Positions 48,554-58,676 of a DNA stretch of 64,000 nucleotides are shown here, piece by piece. Source of the stretch: Terriglobia bacterium. GTDB taxonomy: Bacteria > Acidobacteriota > Terriglobia > Acidiferrales > UBA7541. The notes beneath the pieces are model-generated. The model was given only the letters and a program-made list of their open reading frames with translations, made no database searches and was not told the DNA's origin. The stretch covers positions 248,001 through 312,000 of the forward strand of contig JAIQEW010000001.1 of assembly GCA_020073605.1 (NCBI GenBank), given 5' to 3'. The translations under genes were made by a program, and so were the position numbers. The stretch's first letter is position 1. Every line of letters starts with the position of its first letter.

Positions 48554-48939
48554 GCGCTCGCTCGGGAGCAGGCCAACGTGTGAACTTCTCCGACCAAATG
48601 TGGGAGTTCCTGCGCCGCAACGCCAACTGGTTCCTCGCGGGAGGTCTAGCTCTGCTTTTGCTTCAAGATGTTTTCGGCACGCACGGCCTGATCGCCATGC
48701 GCCGCGCGCAGCAGGAAGCGGCGCGCGTCCAGAAGCAGATCGACCAGATCAATGAAGAAAACCGCCAGCTACAGGAGCGCGTGAAAGCGCTGAAGACCGA
48801 TCCTCAAGCCATCGAACGGATTGCGCGCGAAGAGATGGGTCTGGCCCGGCCCGGCGAATATATTTTCAAAATTCCGCCCCGGCCCGGAGACTCCTCGAGC
48901 CCGGCTTCGCACCCCCCGGATACGCCGAGACAACCTTAG
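48550..48939 (+). CDS. FtsB/DivIC-type septum formation initiator
   Basis: 129 aa from the ATG overlapping the upstream stop. Short cytoplasmic N-terminus, one transmembrane segment (ANWFLAGGLALLLLQDVFG), then a coiled coil (ARVQKQIDQINEENRQLQER) and the family motif DPQAIERIAREEMGLARPGE followed by YIFKI. This is the FtsB-like divisome protein pattern. The Pro/Ser-rich C-terminus is variable. A GTG at 48580 is a possible shorter start. Confidence 0.85.
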   Translation: MSARSGAGQRVNFSDQMWEFLRRNANWFLAGGLALLLLQDVFGTHGLIAMRRAQQEAARVQKQIDQINEENRQLQERVKALKTDPQAIERIAREEMGLARPGEYIFKIPPRPGDSSSPASHPPDTPRQP

Positions 48940-49136
48940 ACCGCTTCAACGAAATGCCGCTGAAAATTGCGGGTGGATTGATCGTCACCGCGCTCTGGCC
49001 CGAATCCCGGCCACGGCTTGAAACGCCGTTTCCGGCTTGCTGCCGGAGAACTCTCCCAGTGGTTATGTGCAGCGTCATCGTTTTGGCGTTTTACAATAGA
49101 AGCGTACGTCATCTTCAGTCATTTGGAGCGGCTGCC

Positions 49137-49907
49137 ATGCCCAAATGGGCGCGCATCCTTGCGACGATCGGAGTCGCAGTCGTTCTGGTAGGTGTGTACC
49201 TATCGGCCTTCGGCGTTCAAACCGGGTGTGCTTTGATGGCGCGCTATAAATTTCGAAGCATCCCCGAAGCAGCGAAGACGCCTGTCGCCCTCCCAGACGC
49301 CTCGGTTTCGGTCGCCCCTCACAAGAAGGTTTCCTATTTCGGATACGAATTCGAGCTTCCCTGGGATGACGTGGACGAACAGAATGTCAAAGCCTTTGGC
49401 ACCGTCCATGTGACCTATTTTCACTCCGGAAACATCGTTTGGTTCTCGACGTTTCCCCCGAAGAACTTCGTGAATGAAATATCCAAATCAACGCAGACTG
49501 ATCCGGTTCTCATGCGGCAGATGTATGGCGACAATGCCTTCCAATCGGACTATGCCTTTACGAGCCGGATGCTACAGATTACGCCATCGAAGATCAGTCC
49601 GTTCTCTTCTAGGAAGGAAGCCGTTAGCGGAATGATGTTGTTGATCCTCAAAACAATCGCTATGCCGAATGCGGACTCGGGTCTCTTCTCGATTCACACA
49701 GGGGATTTCAAAGGCTTCCAGTACTGCAGTCCGCAAAGTCAGTCCACAAGGATTGTCGACGACTTATTTGCCGATGACGGTGGAGTCGAATTTTGGTTTG
49801 GCCTGAACAAGAAAGGAGCCGTCCCCGACATTTCGCAGGCGCAGATTAATCGCGTCCTTCAATCTGTACGGAAGGTCTCCATCTCCGCGCCCGCCGCGTC
49901 ACGCTAA
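49137..49907 (+). CDS. Membrane-anchored hypothetical protein
   Basis: 256 aa from the ATG at 49137, with GGAG about 9 nt upstream; a longer open frame from 48954 has no such site. One N-terminal membrane segment (ILATIGVAVVLVGVYLSAFG), then a soluble domain: HKKVSYFGYEFELPWDDVDE, HVTYFHSGNIVWFSTFPPKN, GVEFWFGLNKKGAVPDISQA. No domain recognised. Base composition is slightly less GC-rich than neighbours. Confidence 0.65.
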   Translation: MPKWARILATIGVAVVLVGVYLSAFGVQTGCALMARYKFRSIPEAAKTPVALPDASVSVAPHKKVSYFGYEFELPWDDVDEQNVKAFGTVHVTYFHSGNIVWFSTFPPKNFVNEISKSTQTDPVLMRQMYGDNAFQSDYAFTSRMLQITPSKISPFSSRKEAVSGMMLLILKTIAMPNADSGLFSIHTGDFKGFQYCSPQSQSTRIVDDLFADDGGVEFWFGLNKKGAVPDISQAQINRVLQSVRKVSISAPAASR

Positions 49908-51013
49908 GCCGCCGCTCGCACTCGCCGAAAACGCGCCAGTATCTCCGCACCCCGCCCCTTCCAGCGCGTCCGCGCAGCTGCCAGCAACACCATCGCCGTG
50001 AAAATCACGGCCAGGCCCACGGACGCCACGGGAATCGTCTCCGCTCGCTTCGGCAAAATCGAGAATCGCCCATAGACAAATTCGATGTGCACCCAGTAGA
50101 CGAGCAACGAAGCCTGACCCAGCAGTATCAGCGGGCTGAAACCCTTCTGGCCGAATCCCCAGCGGCACCACGCATACACGCCCCCGGCGATCACCAGCAG
50201 GATTCCGATTCGCGCGAGAAAAAAGTTCGGGCTCGTGTGCCAGTAGTCGTACACGGCGTAGAACTGCGCGGGCCGCGCATCCAGCCACGACGAAAGAAAG
50301 AAAATCCCGCCTCCCGCCGCACCGGAAAGCGCCATCGTCCGGCTTGGATTCTTCGCCGCCCAATCGCTAAACAGCAGGAAACCAACCGCGAGTCCCGCAA
50401 ATGCAAACGCCGTCCACGGGAAGATCGGGAAGAGCCACACCTGCGGCACGTTGTAGGTGTGAACGCCGTTGACGTACGACTCGAGATACCACGGCAGCCA
50501 GCGCGGCCGCCACGTGGTCCAGAGCGGCGGCGTTGCAAGCGCGACTCCCAGCGCAGCACCCGCGGCGAGGATCGTGCTCGCGGTCCGGCTCTGCGCCATC
50601 CGGCAGAGAATTCCCATGAGCACCAGCGAAAGACCGATCGTGTTCAGAATGTCCACGCGCAACAAGTCGGTCCACGGCGCCCACGGCTGGCCGAGCACAA
50701 ACTCCTGCACGCGAAACAGCAGCCCGAGTCCGAAGATTTCCGCCCCGCGCCGAATCGTCGTATTCGCGATGTCACGCGGCGCAGCTCCCTTGCGGCGCAT
50801 CCGGTCCGTGAGCAACGCACAGGAGATGCCTGCGAGGAAGAGGAACAGCGGGGCAGGCAGTGTGCCGCCGAGCTGCGACCAGCGAATGAACGACGTTTGC
50901 CGCGCGGCCCCGCCCAGCCACGAATCGTAGCAGTGCGTCTGAAACATCAGCACGCACGCAAGCCCGCGCATCCAGTCGATGTATGCGAGACGCTGTTTCC
51001 CGGCTTCGGCCAT
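49904..51013 (-). CDS. DUF1624 / heparan-alpha-glucosaminide N-acetyltransferase-like membrane protein
   Basis: 369 aa from the ATG at 51013 (MAEAGKQRLAYIDWMRGLAC); the open frame upstream to 51160 is unlike the family. About ten membrane segments. Motifs: YIDWMRGLACVLMFQTHCYD, APLFLFLAGISCALL, RRGAEIFGLGLLFRVQEF, GQASLLVYWVHIEFVYG. These are shared by the acyltransferase/DUF1624 membrane family thought to move acetyl groups across the membrane to sugars. Substrate unknown. Confidence 0.8.
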   Translation of the reverse strand: MAEAGKQRLAYIDWMRGLACVLMFQTHCYDSWLGGAARQTSFIRWSQLGGTLPAPLFLFLAGISCALLTDRMRRKGAAPRDIANTTIRRGAEIFGLGLLFRVQEFVLGQPWAPWTDLLRVDILNTIGLSLVLMGILCRMAQSRTASTILAAGAALGVALATPPLWTTWRPRWLPWYLESYVNGVHTYNVPQVWLFPIFPWTAFAFAGLAVGFLLFSDWAAKNPSRTMALSGAAGGGIFFLSSWLDARPAQFYAVYDYWHTSPNFFLARIGILLVIAGGVYAWCRWGFGQKGFSPLILLGQASLLVYWVHIEFVYGRFSILPKRAETIPVASVGLAVIFTAMVLLAAARTRWKGRGAEILARFRRVRAAA

Positions 51014-51099
51014 TGTGATGGAAGTGACAGAATCGCCGACGCTCGAAGCCAAATCAAGTTTTGTCGGCGCGCGCGTGCTTGGTTCAGTAAACTTGTGGC

Positions 51100-52083
51100 G
51101 TGGCGGCGAATTCGAAATCGTGGCAGATGGGCGTTCCGGCGGCCGTCGCCGTCTGGGCAATCGTCCTCGCCGCTGCGGCGCTCGAAGGTGTTCGCCACGG
51201 CTTGCACGGGCGGCCGTTTATCATCGCACTCGGAGTCGCCGCGGCGCTTTTCGGCTTCGAGCTATTTCTAGCCGCGCCGCGCATCCTCGCTGGCATACGC
51301 GGCTCGTTCGCCGGCCGTGGCGGAATCCTTGCGGCGATCGTTCCGCTCTTTGCCGCTCTGATCTACGGGTCCGCCGTCACCGGCGATTGGAAGATGATGC
51401 TCGCGGGCGCGGCGTACGCCGTGGTCCCCGCGCTTCTCCTCGCCAGCAGCGCGGGAAAGTCGCCGGGCACATGGGAAGACTACGCCGCCGCAATCGCGCT
51501 CTGGCTTCCGGTGGAATTCCACTGGATGTACCGGCTCTTCCCTTACCCGCCCTCGCTCACGCATACGCTCGCGATCCTGATGGCGCTCTCGACCGGCGTC
51601 GCGGCGTTTGTGCTGGTTCGCAGGCTGGATGGAGTCGGCTACGCGGTTGAGTGGTGGCGCGGCTTCGGCGCGAATTTCGCCCTTCACTTTGCGATCTACG
51701 CCGCCATCGCGATTCCGCTTGGGATCAAGATCGGGTTCATCGCTTTCGATCCGGCATTCTCGCGGATGCGGGTGTCGTTTCCCCTGGAGGCGCTCGGAAT
51801 CCTGCTGTTCACGGCGTGGCCCGAGGAATTTCTATTTCGCGGTTTGCTGCAGAACCTGCTCTCGCGCACGTTCAAGAATGAATGGGCGGGATTGATCGTG
51901 GCCTCGGGAATCTTCGGCCTGTCGCACATCCTTCACGCGCCGTATCCGAACTGGAAGTACGTGCTACTCGCCACGATCGCGGGATTGTTCTACGGCCACG
52001 TGTGGATGAGGACACGCTCGCTCGTCCCCGGCACGCTCGTCCACGCTCTCGTGGACATCTCCTGGCACGTCTTCTTCCGCTGA
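51100..52083 (+). CDS. CPBP-family intramembrane glutamic protease
   Basis: 327 aa, GTG start. About eight membrane segments. C-terminal CPBP (Rce1-like) motifs: FTAWPEEFLFRGLLQNLLSR (the E-E-x3-R motif), GLSHILHAPYPNWKYVLLA, and GTLVHALVDISWHVFF. The longer N-terminal membrane region resembles the protease part of exosortase-linked CPBP proteins, but no exosortase is nearby. Substrate unknown. Confidence 0.87.
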   Translation: MAANSKSWQMGVPAAVAVWAIVLAAAALEGVRHGLHGRPFIIALGVAAALFGFELFLAAPRILAGIRGSFAGRGGILAAIVPLFAALIYGSAVTGDWKMMLAGAAYAVVPALLLASSAGKSPGTWEDYAAAIALWLPVEFHWMYRLFPYPPSLTHTLAILMALSTGVAAFVLVRRLDGVGYAVEWWRGFGANFALHFAIYAAIAIPLGIKIGFIAFDPAFSRMRVSFPLEALGILLFTAWPEEFLFRGLLQNLLSRTFKNEWAGLIVASGIFGLSHILHAPYPNWKYVLLATIAGLFYGHVWMRTRSLVPGTLVHALVDISWHVFFR

Positions 52084-52107
52084 CACCGCGCGAGCAGACG
52101 CCGCGAA

Positions 52108-52884
52108 CTATCTCACAATGCCGGTGAGAGGGCTCGAAGCGGTCGCGTAAAGCTTCTTCTCGATCCGTCCGGCGAGGAATGCCTTCCGCCCGGCTTCGAC
52201 CGCAGCGCGCATCGCTTCCGCCATCAGCACCGCGTCCTGCGCCCCCGCGATGGCCGTGTTCATCAGCACGCCGTCCGCGCCCAGCTCCATCGCGATCGCG
52301 GCATCCGACGCCGTGCCGACGCCCGCGTCCACGATCAGCGGAACTTCCGTGATCCGCTCGCGCAAGATGCGCAGATTGGCCAGATTCTGAATTCCCATCC
52401 CCGAGCCGATGGGCGCGCCGAGCGGCATCACGGCCGAGGCGCCCGCGTCGATCAGCTTGCGAGCCACGATCAGGTCGTCGCTCGTGTATGGGAGCACGAT
52501 GAAGCCTTCCTTCACCAGCGTCTTCGTCGCCTGGATGAGCTGCTCGGTATCGGGAAAGAGCGTCTGCTCGTCGCCGATGACTTCGAGTTTCACCCACTCC
52601 GAAAGGCCGACCTCACGCCCCAGCCGGGCCGCGCGGACCGCTTCCTCCGCCGAGTAGCATCCCGCCGTGTTCGGCAGAATGAAGATCTTCTCGCGGTCGA
52701 TGTAATCGAGCAGCGACTCCTTGGTTCGGTCGGTCAGATTCACGCGCCGCACGGCGACCGTGACCATATCCGCGCCCGACGCCGCGTGCGCGCGCGCCAT
52801 CTCCTGAAAGCTGCGATATTTCCCGGTTCCTACAATCAGGCGCGAACGAAACGCGCGCCCCGCTATCACCAGTTGATCTGTCAC
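52108..52884 (-). CDS. thiG: Thiazole synthase ThiG
   Basis: Makes the thiazole phosphate of thiamin from DXP, ThiS thiocarboxylate and dehydroglycine. 258 aa from a GTG at 52884; frames extending upstream to 53184 would run over the palindrome and the neighbouring gene. Motifs: [99 protein letters not shown]. No thiS, thiC or thiE and no TPP riboswitch is visible next to it. Confidence 0.95.
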   Translation of the reverse strand: MTDQLVIAGRAFRSRLIVGTGKYRSFQEMARAHAASGADMVTVAVRRVNLTDRTKESLLDYIDREKIFILPNTAGCYSAEEAVRAARLGREVGLSEWVKLEVIGDEQTLFPDTEQLIQATKTLVKEGFIVLPYTSDDLIVARKLIDAGASAVMPLGAPIGSGMGIQNLANLRILRERITEVPLIVDAGVGTASDAAIAMELGADGVLMNTAIAGAQDAVLMAEAMRAAVEAGRKAFLAGRIEKKLYATASSPLTGIVR

Positions 52885-52912
52885 TTGAGTTTCCCCTCGA
52901 TGATTGTACCGC

Positions 52913-52941
52913 GTAGGGGCGGGTTTGAAACCCGCCCCTAC
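52913..52941. repeat. Perfect 29-nt palindromic repeat (REP-like)
   Basis: GTAGGGGCGGGTTT, a single central G, AAACCCGCCCCTAC: 14-bp perfect arms. It lies in the 71-nt gap between thiG and the acyl-CoA synthetase gene. Very similar palindromes recur as dispersed repeats in many soil and sediment bacteria. It has no U-tract on the thiG strand. Confidence 0.8.
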
Positions 52942-52955
52942 CACCGACCTAACTC

Positions 52956-54773
52956 TCACGCCATTGGCTGCGGCCGCGGCTCCTCGACATCCGCATAGAG
53001 CCGCGCGATCGTATCCCGGTAGTGCTCTTCGATCACGCGCCGCTTCAACTTGAGCGTGTACGTTACCTGCCCGTTGGTATACGTGAAGTCCTGGTCCAAG
53101 ACCGCAAAGCGCTTCGGCTTCTCGTATTGCGCCATTGACGAGGTCAGCCGCTCGATCTCCCTCGAAAGAAGATCGCGCACCCAAGGATCGGACATCATCT
53201 GCGCGGGCGTGCTCAACTCCCGTCCCGCCTGGCGCGCCTTCGCTTCGACCGCGCCAAATTCCGGAACGATCAAAACGGAGACGAACTTCCGCCCATCGCC
53301 CACGACCATCGCATTCGAAATGTACGGCGAGGTCTTCAGCATATTCTCGATCGGCGCCGGCGCGACGAATTTCCCTCCGGCCGTCTTCAGTAGCTCCTTC
53401 TTCCGGTCGGTGATGATGAGATAACCGTCTTCATCCAACCGGCCGATGTCGCCCGTGCTGAACCAGCCATCGGGCGTGAGCACTTCCCGCGTTTCGGCCG
53501 GCTTGTTGTAGTAGCCCTGCATCACGCACGGCCCTCTCACGAGGATCTCGCCGTCCTCCGCGATCCGCACCTGCACATCCTGAATCGGCCGACCGACCGT
53601 GCCGACCTTGTTCGCTTTCGGCGAATTGAACGTGGCAACCGGCGAAGTTTCCGTGAGGCCGTACCCCTGATACACCGGCAATCCGACGCTCCAGAAGAAT
53701 TCCGCCAGTTCCGGAGCGAGCGGCGCGCCACCCGAGCTGAACGTTCGCATTCTGCCGCCCACCCCCGCGCGCACTTTCGAATAGACCAATCGATTCGCGA
53801 TGTGCCACCGGAGCTTCACGCCGATGGAGACTCTCTTGCCATACGCCCGCCACGGCATCGCTTTCGCCGCCACATGAAGCGCCCAATCGAAAACCTTTCG
53901 CTTGAGTCCCGGCGCTTTGTGGCCCGTCTCGATGATGTTCGCGTACGTCTTCTCGTAGAAGCGCGGGACCGCTGCCATTATGGTGGGCCGGACCTCGAGC
54001 AAAGCTTGCGCCACCGTCTCCATGTGCTCGACGTACGCAACAGAAACTCCCCGGAAAATATACCCGTAGTCCATCGTGCGCTCGTACACGTGCGCGAGCG
54101 GCAGGAGCGAAAGCGCAAGATCGGACGGCATCATTTCGAAGTCCCGGCTAAAGCCGCGCGCGTTCGAGCTGAGGTTCGCGTGACTCAGCATCACGCCCTT
54201 CGGTTCACCCGTCGTGCCCGAGGTGTAGATGATCGTCGCGAGCTGGCTGGCGTTCACTTCGGCGACGCGTTTTCTGAATTGGGCGATGTCGGCGTCACCC
54301 GCTGTCGCGATCAGCGCTTCGTAGCGCAGGATGTCGCCCCGCAGGTCCGCAGGCGGCGCGACGCAGATCATGTGCTCGAGCGCCGGCAGTTGCGCGCGAC
54401 TCTCGGCGATTCTGCGCGCCTGATCTTCGCCGGACGTGAACACGATTCGCGCCCCCGAATCCTTCAGGATGTAGGTAAGCCGCTCCGACGATTCGCGGAA
54501 GTAGACCGGCACGGTCACGGCACCCAGCCCCTGAATGGCGAAATCGGCGATGTGCCATTCGGGACAGTTGGGCGCAAGAACTCCTACGCGATCTCCGGAC
54601 CCGATGCCCAGCTCGGCGAGCGCTCTGGCGAAGCCCGCCACTCGCCGCAGCATTTCCGCCGCCGAAATGGACTCCCAGCCGCTGGCCGTGCGATATATCT
54701 GCGCGCGCGGATTCGCGAAGCGATCCACGGCGTCGAGAAAGCTTTTTGGGATCGAGAGGTCTTCCGTCGCCAT
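52956..54773 (-). CDS. Long-chain acyl-CoA synthetase (AMP-forming)
   Basis: 605 aa from the ATG at 54773 (a GTG three codons earlier is possible). ANL-superfamily motifs: [20 protein letters not shown] (P-loop), [99 protein letters not shown]. This is the FAA1/FadD15-like long form that activates fatty acids for degradation or lipid synthesis. Single gene, divergent from the secreted protein at 54948. Confidence 0.93.
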   Translation of the reverse strand: MATEDLSIPKSFLDAVDRFANPRAQIYRTASGWESISAAEMLRRVAGFARALAELGIGSGDRVGVLAPNCPEWHIADFAIQGLGAVTVPVYFRESSERLTYILKDSGARIVFTSGEDQARRIAESRAQLPALEHMICVAPPADLRGDILRYEALIATAGDADIAQFRKRVAEVNASQLATIIYTSGTTGEPKGVMLSHANLSSNARGFSRDFEMMPSDLALSLLPLAHVYERTMDYGYIFRGVSVAYVEHMETVAQALLEVRPTIMAAVPRFYEKTYANIIETGHKAPGLKRKVFDWALHVAAKAMPWRAYGKRVSIGVKLRWHIANRLVYSKVRAGVGGRMRTFSSGGAPLAPELAEFFWSVGLPVYQGYGLTETSPVATFNSPKANKVGTVGRPIQDVQVRIAEDGEILVRGPCVMQGYYNKPAETREVLTPDGWFSTGDIGRLDEDGYLIITDRKKELLKTAGGKFVAPAPIENMLKTSPYISNAMVVGDGRKFVSVLIVPEFGAVEAKARQAGRELSTPAQMMSDPWVRDLLSREIERLTSSMAQYEKPKRFAVLDQDFTYTNGQVTYTLKLKRRVIEEHYRDTIARLYADVEEPRPQPMA

Positions 54774-54947
54774 TGACGCCACTCTAGCCCATTGCGCGCG
54801 CGCCGCGCAATGCGACGCGATGGCACTCCCCCGTTCGCTGGAACTGTTGTGGACGGGAGAGGCTTGACATCAATGTGACTGGCAGTAGAATGCCGCTCAC
54901 CAGATTCGGAAGTAAAGAGACTCCCGCTGCACATTCACGGAGGAAAC

Positions 54948-55511
54948 ATGCGCGTGCTGATGACGGCTTTCATAGTCGCGGTAATGCTGTTCGCCTTCTC
55001 GGCCACGGCCAAAGCTCAACAAGCAAAAACATCGGACTTGCAATATATCGCCCAGGCTCTCTCTGCCGCGCCCGCGGCGGTCGCAAAAGGCGCGGCAGTG
55101 GTTCGCATGGGCGATGACGGGAGCATGACCACGGTTCGCGCGGGAAATAACGGATTCACTTGCATGGTGATGGGCACGGACAGGATCTGCAACGACGCCA
55201 ACAGCATGGAGTTCATCCACGCCCTGCTGAAGCACGCGCCGCCGCCGAACAAGGTCGGGGTCTCGTACATGCTTGCCGGTGACAAAGGCGCGAGCAACAC
55301 GGACCCGTACGCCACCGGCAAGACCGCGGACAATCATTGGATCGTCACCGGCCCGCACATCATGCTCTTCGGCCCGCCGGCCAAAACGCTGGGCTACACG
55401 GAAGCGAAGGACCCCGATCCGACGAAGCCGTACATGATGTGGGCCGGCACGCCCTACGAACACGCCATGATTCCGGTCGGTCCTGCGAAGTCAACGCCGA
55501 AGAAGCAATAA
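54948..55511 (+). CDS. Secreted hypothetical protein
   Basis: 187 aa; perfect GGAGG before the ATG. Signal peptide MTAFIVAVMLFAFSATAKAQ. Mature part: YIAQALSAAPAAVAKGAAVV, VRAGNNGFTCMVMGTDRICN, DNHWIVTGPHIMLFGPPAKT, YMMWAGTPYEHAMIPVG. The two Cys (in FTC and RIC) could form a disulfide. I recognise the pattern as a secreted family seen in Acidobacteriota and Proteobacteria, without known function. Confidence 0.72.
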   Translation: MRVLMTAFIVAVMLFAFSATAKAQQAKTSDLQYIAQALSAAPAAVAKGAAVVRMGDDGSMTTVRAGNNGFTCMVMGTDRICNDANSMEFIHALLKHAPPPNKVGVSYMLAGDKGASNTDPYATGKTADNHWIVTGPHIMLFGPPAKTLGYTEAKDPDPTKPYMMWAGTPYEHAMIPVGPAKSTPKKQ

Positions 55512-55621
55512 GGATCGCGATTCTGCCAGGCATCGCGGCAGAAGACGCGTTCGCCCGGCCATCTCATCGAACCTCGTGAAACACGCGCCCCGGTGCGATA
55601 AGATGCGCGCAGAGGTTTTTC

Positions 55622-57298
55622 GTGGGAAAGCTCGCCACAGAAGACGCGACCAGCTATCAGCCCGTTCGCGCGCCACGCGGCACGGCCATCTCCTGCAAAG
55701 GCTGGCAGCAGGAAGCAGCGCTGCGGATGCTGATGAACAACCTCGACCCGGAGGTTGCCGAAAAGCCCGAAGAATTGATCGTCTATGGCGGCCGTGGCAA
55801 GGCGGCGCGCAACTGGAAATGCTTTCATGCCATCGTCGCGTCTCTCCGCTCGCTTGAAAACGACGAAACGCTTCTCGTGCAGTCCGGCAAGCCCGTCGGC
55901 ATTTTCCGCACGCACTCGTACGCCCCGCGCGTCCTGATCGCGAATTCCAATCTCGTCGGACACTGGAGCGACTGGAAGCACTTCGACGAGCTCGACCGCG
56001 CGGGCCTGATGATGTACGGCCAGATGACCGCCGGAAGCTGGATTTACATCGGCACGCAGGGAATCTTGCAGGGCACCTACGAGACGTTCGCCGCCGCCGG
56101 ACGTCAGCACTTTCGGGGCGATCTCGCCGGAAGACTGATCGCGAGCGGCGGCATGGGCGGCATGGGCGGCGCGCAGCCGCTCGCCGCAACCCTCAACGGC
56201 GCCGCCTTTCTGGGAATCGACGTCGATCCGGAGCGCATCAAGCGTCGCGTCAAGACCGGCTACTGCGACGTGATGGTCAACGACCTGGACGAAGCACTGC
56301 GCATTTTGAAGAACGCCGTGCGCAAGCGCGAAGCAACTTCGGTCGGCCTCGTCGGCAACTGCGCGGACGTAATTCCCGAGCTCGCTCGCCGCGGCGTGGT
56401 CCCCGATCTGCTCACCGATCAAACCAGCGCGCACGATCCGGTCGGAGGCTACATTCCGCAAGGGCTCGACGTCGCGCAGGCCGCCGAGCTCCGCAAGACC
56501 GACCCCGAGCAATATCGCAAACGCGCGCTCGAATCGATCGGCAAGCACGTCGAAGGCATGCTCGCGCTCCAGAAGCTCGGCGCAGTCACCTTCGACTACG
56601 GCAACAACATCCGCACGTTCGCATTCGAGCAGGGCGTGAAAAACGCCTACGATTTTCCCGGCTTCGTGCCCGCTTACATCCGCCCGCTCTTTTGCGAGGG
56701 CCGCGGGCCGTTCCGCTGGGCCGCGCTCTCCGGCGAAGCGTCGGACATCCATCGCACCGACCAGCTCGTCCTCGAAATGTTTCCGCACGACGAAATCCTC
56801 TGCCGTTGGATCAAGCTCGCGCAGAAGCGCGTGCGGTTTCAGGGACTGCCTTCGCGCATCTGCTGGCTGGGCTACGGCGAACGCGATAAATTCGGCCTCG
56901 CCATCAACGAGCTCGTCGCACGCGGCGAATTGAAAGCGCCGATCGTCATCGGCCGCGATCATCTCGATTGCGGCTCCGTCGCTTCTCCTTATCGCGAGAC
57001 GGAAAGAATGCGCGATGGCTCGGACGCTGTCGCCGATTGGCCGCTGCTCAACGCCCTGCTCAACACCGCGAGCGGCGCCAGCTGGGTTTCAATTCACAAC
57101 GGCGGGGGTGTGGGCATCGGCTACGCCCAGCACGCAGGGCAAGTCCTCGTCGCAGACGGGACGAAGGATATGGCCGCGCGCATCGAGCGCGTGCTGACGA
57201 ATGACCCCGGCATCGGCGTCGCGCGCCACGTGGACGCGGGCTACCCCGAAGCCATCGACTTCGCGCGCAAATCCGGCGTGAAAATTCCGATGTTCTAA
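55622..57298 (+). CDS. hutU: Urocanate hydratase HutU
   Basis: Second step of histidine degradation (urocanate to imidazolonepropionate). 558 aa, GTG start with AGAGG about 6 nt upstream. NAD-binding and family motifs: [120 protein letters not shown]. First gene of the hut cluster; hutH is not in the window. Confidence 0.97.
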   Translation: MGKLATEDATSYQPVRAPRGTAISCKGWQQEAALRMLMNNLDPEVAEKPEELIVYGGRGKAARNWKCFHAIVASLRSLENDETLLVQSGKPVGIFRTHSYAPRVLIANSNLVGHWSDWKHFDELDRAGLMMYGQMTAGSWIYIGTQGILQGTYETFAAAGRQHFRGDLAGRLIASGGMGGMGGAQPLAATLNGAAFLGIDVDPERIKRRVKTGYCDVMVNDLDEALRILKNAVRKREATSVGLVGNCADVIPELARRGVVPDLLTDQTSAHDPVGGYIPQGLDVAQAAELRKTDPEQYRKRALESIGKHVEGMLALQKLGAVTFDYGNNIRTFAFEQGVKNAYDFPGFVPAYIRPLFCEGRGPFRWAALSGEASDIHRTDQLVLEMFPHDEILCRWIKLAQKRVRFQGLPSRICWLGYGERDKFGLAINELVARGELKAPIVIGRDHLDCGSVASPYRETERMRDGSDAVADWPLLNALLNTASGASWVSIHNGGGVGIGYAQHAGQVLVADGTKDMAARIERVLTNDPGIGVARHVDAGYPEAIDFARKSGVKIPMF

Positions 57299-57308
57299 AA
57301 GTTGAAGG

Positions 57309-58619
57309 ATGCTTGTGCTAAACCAACAAGTCCCGGACTCCGACCGCAAGACACTTGCCGAGATCGTCGGGCTGATTTGCGAAAAGAGAAAGAATCACTG
57401 GCAGGACATCATCGTAAGTTCAGCGCTCATTCGCGAAGGAGAAGTGTGGCGGAACTTGTTCACCAAAGTAGAACCGACACGCCGAGGAACGAAAGCACCC
57501 AAACTGGCTAGGTTGAACTACCACAACGTCCTTTTCTTCAGGGAACTGATCCCGCCCGAGGCCGTCGGATTGTACCTCCAGCGACTCGTCCTCGAAGGCT
57601 TGCTAAACTGCCCACTCAAGTACGGCGATGTTCAGCTCGAAGGATCTTTCGGTGGCTCCTCGATTACGCCTGATCGTGCTTGGCAAATGCGGACGGAATT
57701 CTCGGACTGGCCTGCTGCGGTGTACTGTTTCGAACCTGCCCAGCAGTTCCGGATTTTTCCGAATCCTCAGCCCTTGATCGGAATTGATGAGCCTTACTAC
57801 CAAGATTGGGGTCATTTCCTTCGAGATCAGTTTGGAATCGACACTGGGAATTGGCTAGGGTATTTCAACGGCCAAGTTCGGGTGGTTGTTCCCGACTACC
57901 GCGCTAGGATAGCAAGTCTTACCATCGCGTCCGGCTTCATTGAGGTCGAGCTCGATTGCGGCGTGGCAAGACCCGATAACCTGCTTGCCAAGGTCTATGC
58001 CGAAGACCATGACGGGGCGCTCACCCAAGAAACACTGCCAATCAGCAAACCAAAGTTCCGAATCAAGACCAAGGATCAGTCGACTTTCGCATCCGTGGCT
58101 ATACTCACCAAAGATACAGGCGAACCGTTGGACCAAAAGGTCTTCAAGCACGGACTCTCGTGGGAACAGCCCGGTGTGCATCTTAGGGCAAAACAGCTGG
58201 AGGTCGAACAGCTCTTGGCCGTCGGGGAGTGCGACACGATAGAGTTCAAGAGAGAGATTGACAGAGCGCACAAACTCGCCCAGACCATAGCGGCATTTGC
58301 GAATACAAAAGGCGGGACGGTAGTAATCGGAGTTGATAATGAGAACAACGTCGTAGGCTGCGAGCCAAGAGGACTCAACGACAAGATAACGAACATTGTG
58401 AGAAGCCACTGCGACCCTCCGGTAACCGTTTCTATTCGGAAGATCGTTTACAAAGAGAAGGTGCTTGTTCTCGTCCACGTCCTAGAGTCGCGCGGAAGGG
58501 TTCACACGGTTCGGGACTGGGGCGTGTACATCAGAGCGAACGCCACTAATCGGATCCCGTCAGCTGACGAGTTGGAGAGTCTGTTCATTCGGCGCCGAGG
58601 AGCCGCAGGCCAATCGTGA
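57309..58619 (+). CDS. AlbA_2/Schlafen-type ATP-binding domain protein inserted in the hut cluster
   Basis: 436 aa. Residues about 300-400 form the AlbA_2 (Schlafen AAA_4) domain: ECDTIEFKREIDRAHKLAQT, IAAFANTKGGTVVIGVDNEN, VGCEPRGLNDKITNIV. The N-terminal 290 residues are unrecognised (LNYHNVLFFRELIPPEAVGL, DWGHFLRDQFGIDTGNWLGY). Such proteins occur in defence and nucleic-acid contexts. It begins 10 nt after hutU and sits between hutU and hutI, yet is clearly less GC-rich than both, which suggests horizontal insertion. It has no evident role in histidine catabolism. Confidence 0.72.
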   Translation: MLVLNQQVPDSDRKTLAEIVGLICEKRKNHWQDIIVSSALIREGEVWRNLFTKVEPTRRGTKAPKLARLNYHNVLFFRELIPPEAVGLYLQRLVLEGLLNCPLKYGDVQLEGSFGGSSITPDRAWQMRTEFSDWPAAVYCFEPAQQFRIFPNPQPLIGIDEPYYQDWGHFLRDQFGIDTGNWLGYFNGQVRVVVPDYRARIASLTIASGFIEVELDCGVARPDNLLAKVYAEDHDGALTQETLPISKPKFRIKTKDQSTFASVAILTKDTGEPLDQKVFKHGLSWEQPGVHLRAKQLEVEQLLAVGECDTIEFKREIDRAHKLAQTIAAFANTKGGTVVIGVDNENNVVGCEPRGLNDKITNIVRSHCDPPVTVSIRKIVYKEKVLVLVHVLESRGRVHTVRDWGVYIRANATNRIPSADELESLFIRRRGAAGQS

Positions 58620-58676
58620 CGCGGCATCCACCAGTAGTTTTTTGAAACCGTACGCGTTAGTATCGGGCCACCGTCC

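Noticed and set aside
48954-49136. Longer start of the 49.1-kb hypothetical protein
   Set aside because: The extra 61 residues are Arg/Pro-rich and unlike the rest. The ATG at 49137 has a GGAG site and is followed directly by the membrane anchor.
52885-53184. N-terminal extension of ThiG
   Set aside because: The added 100 residues cross the palindrome and overlap the acyl-CoA synthetase gene in another frame. ThiG homology begins at the GTG 52884.
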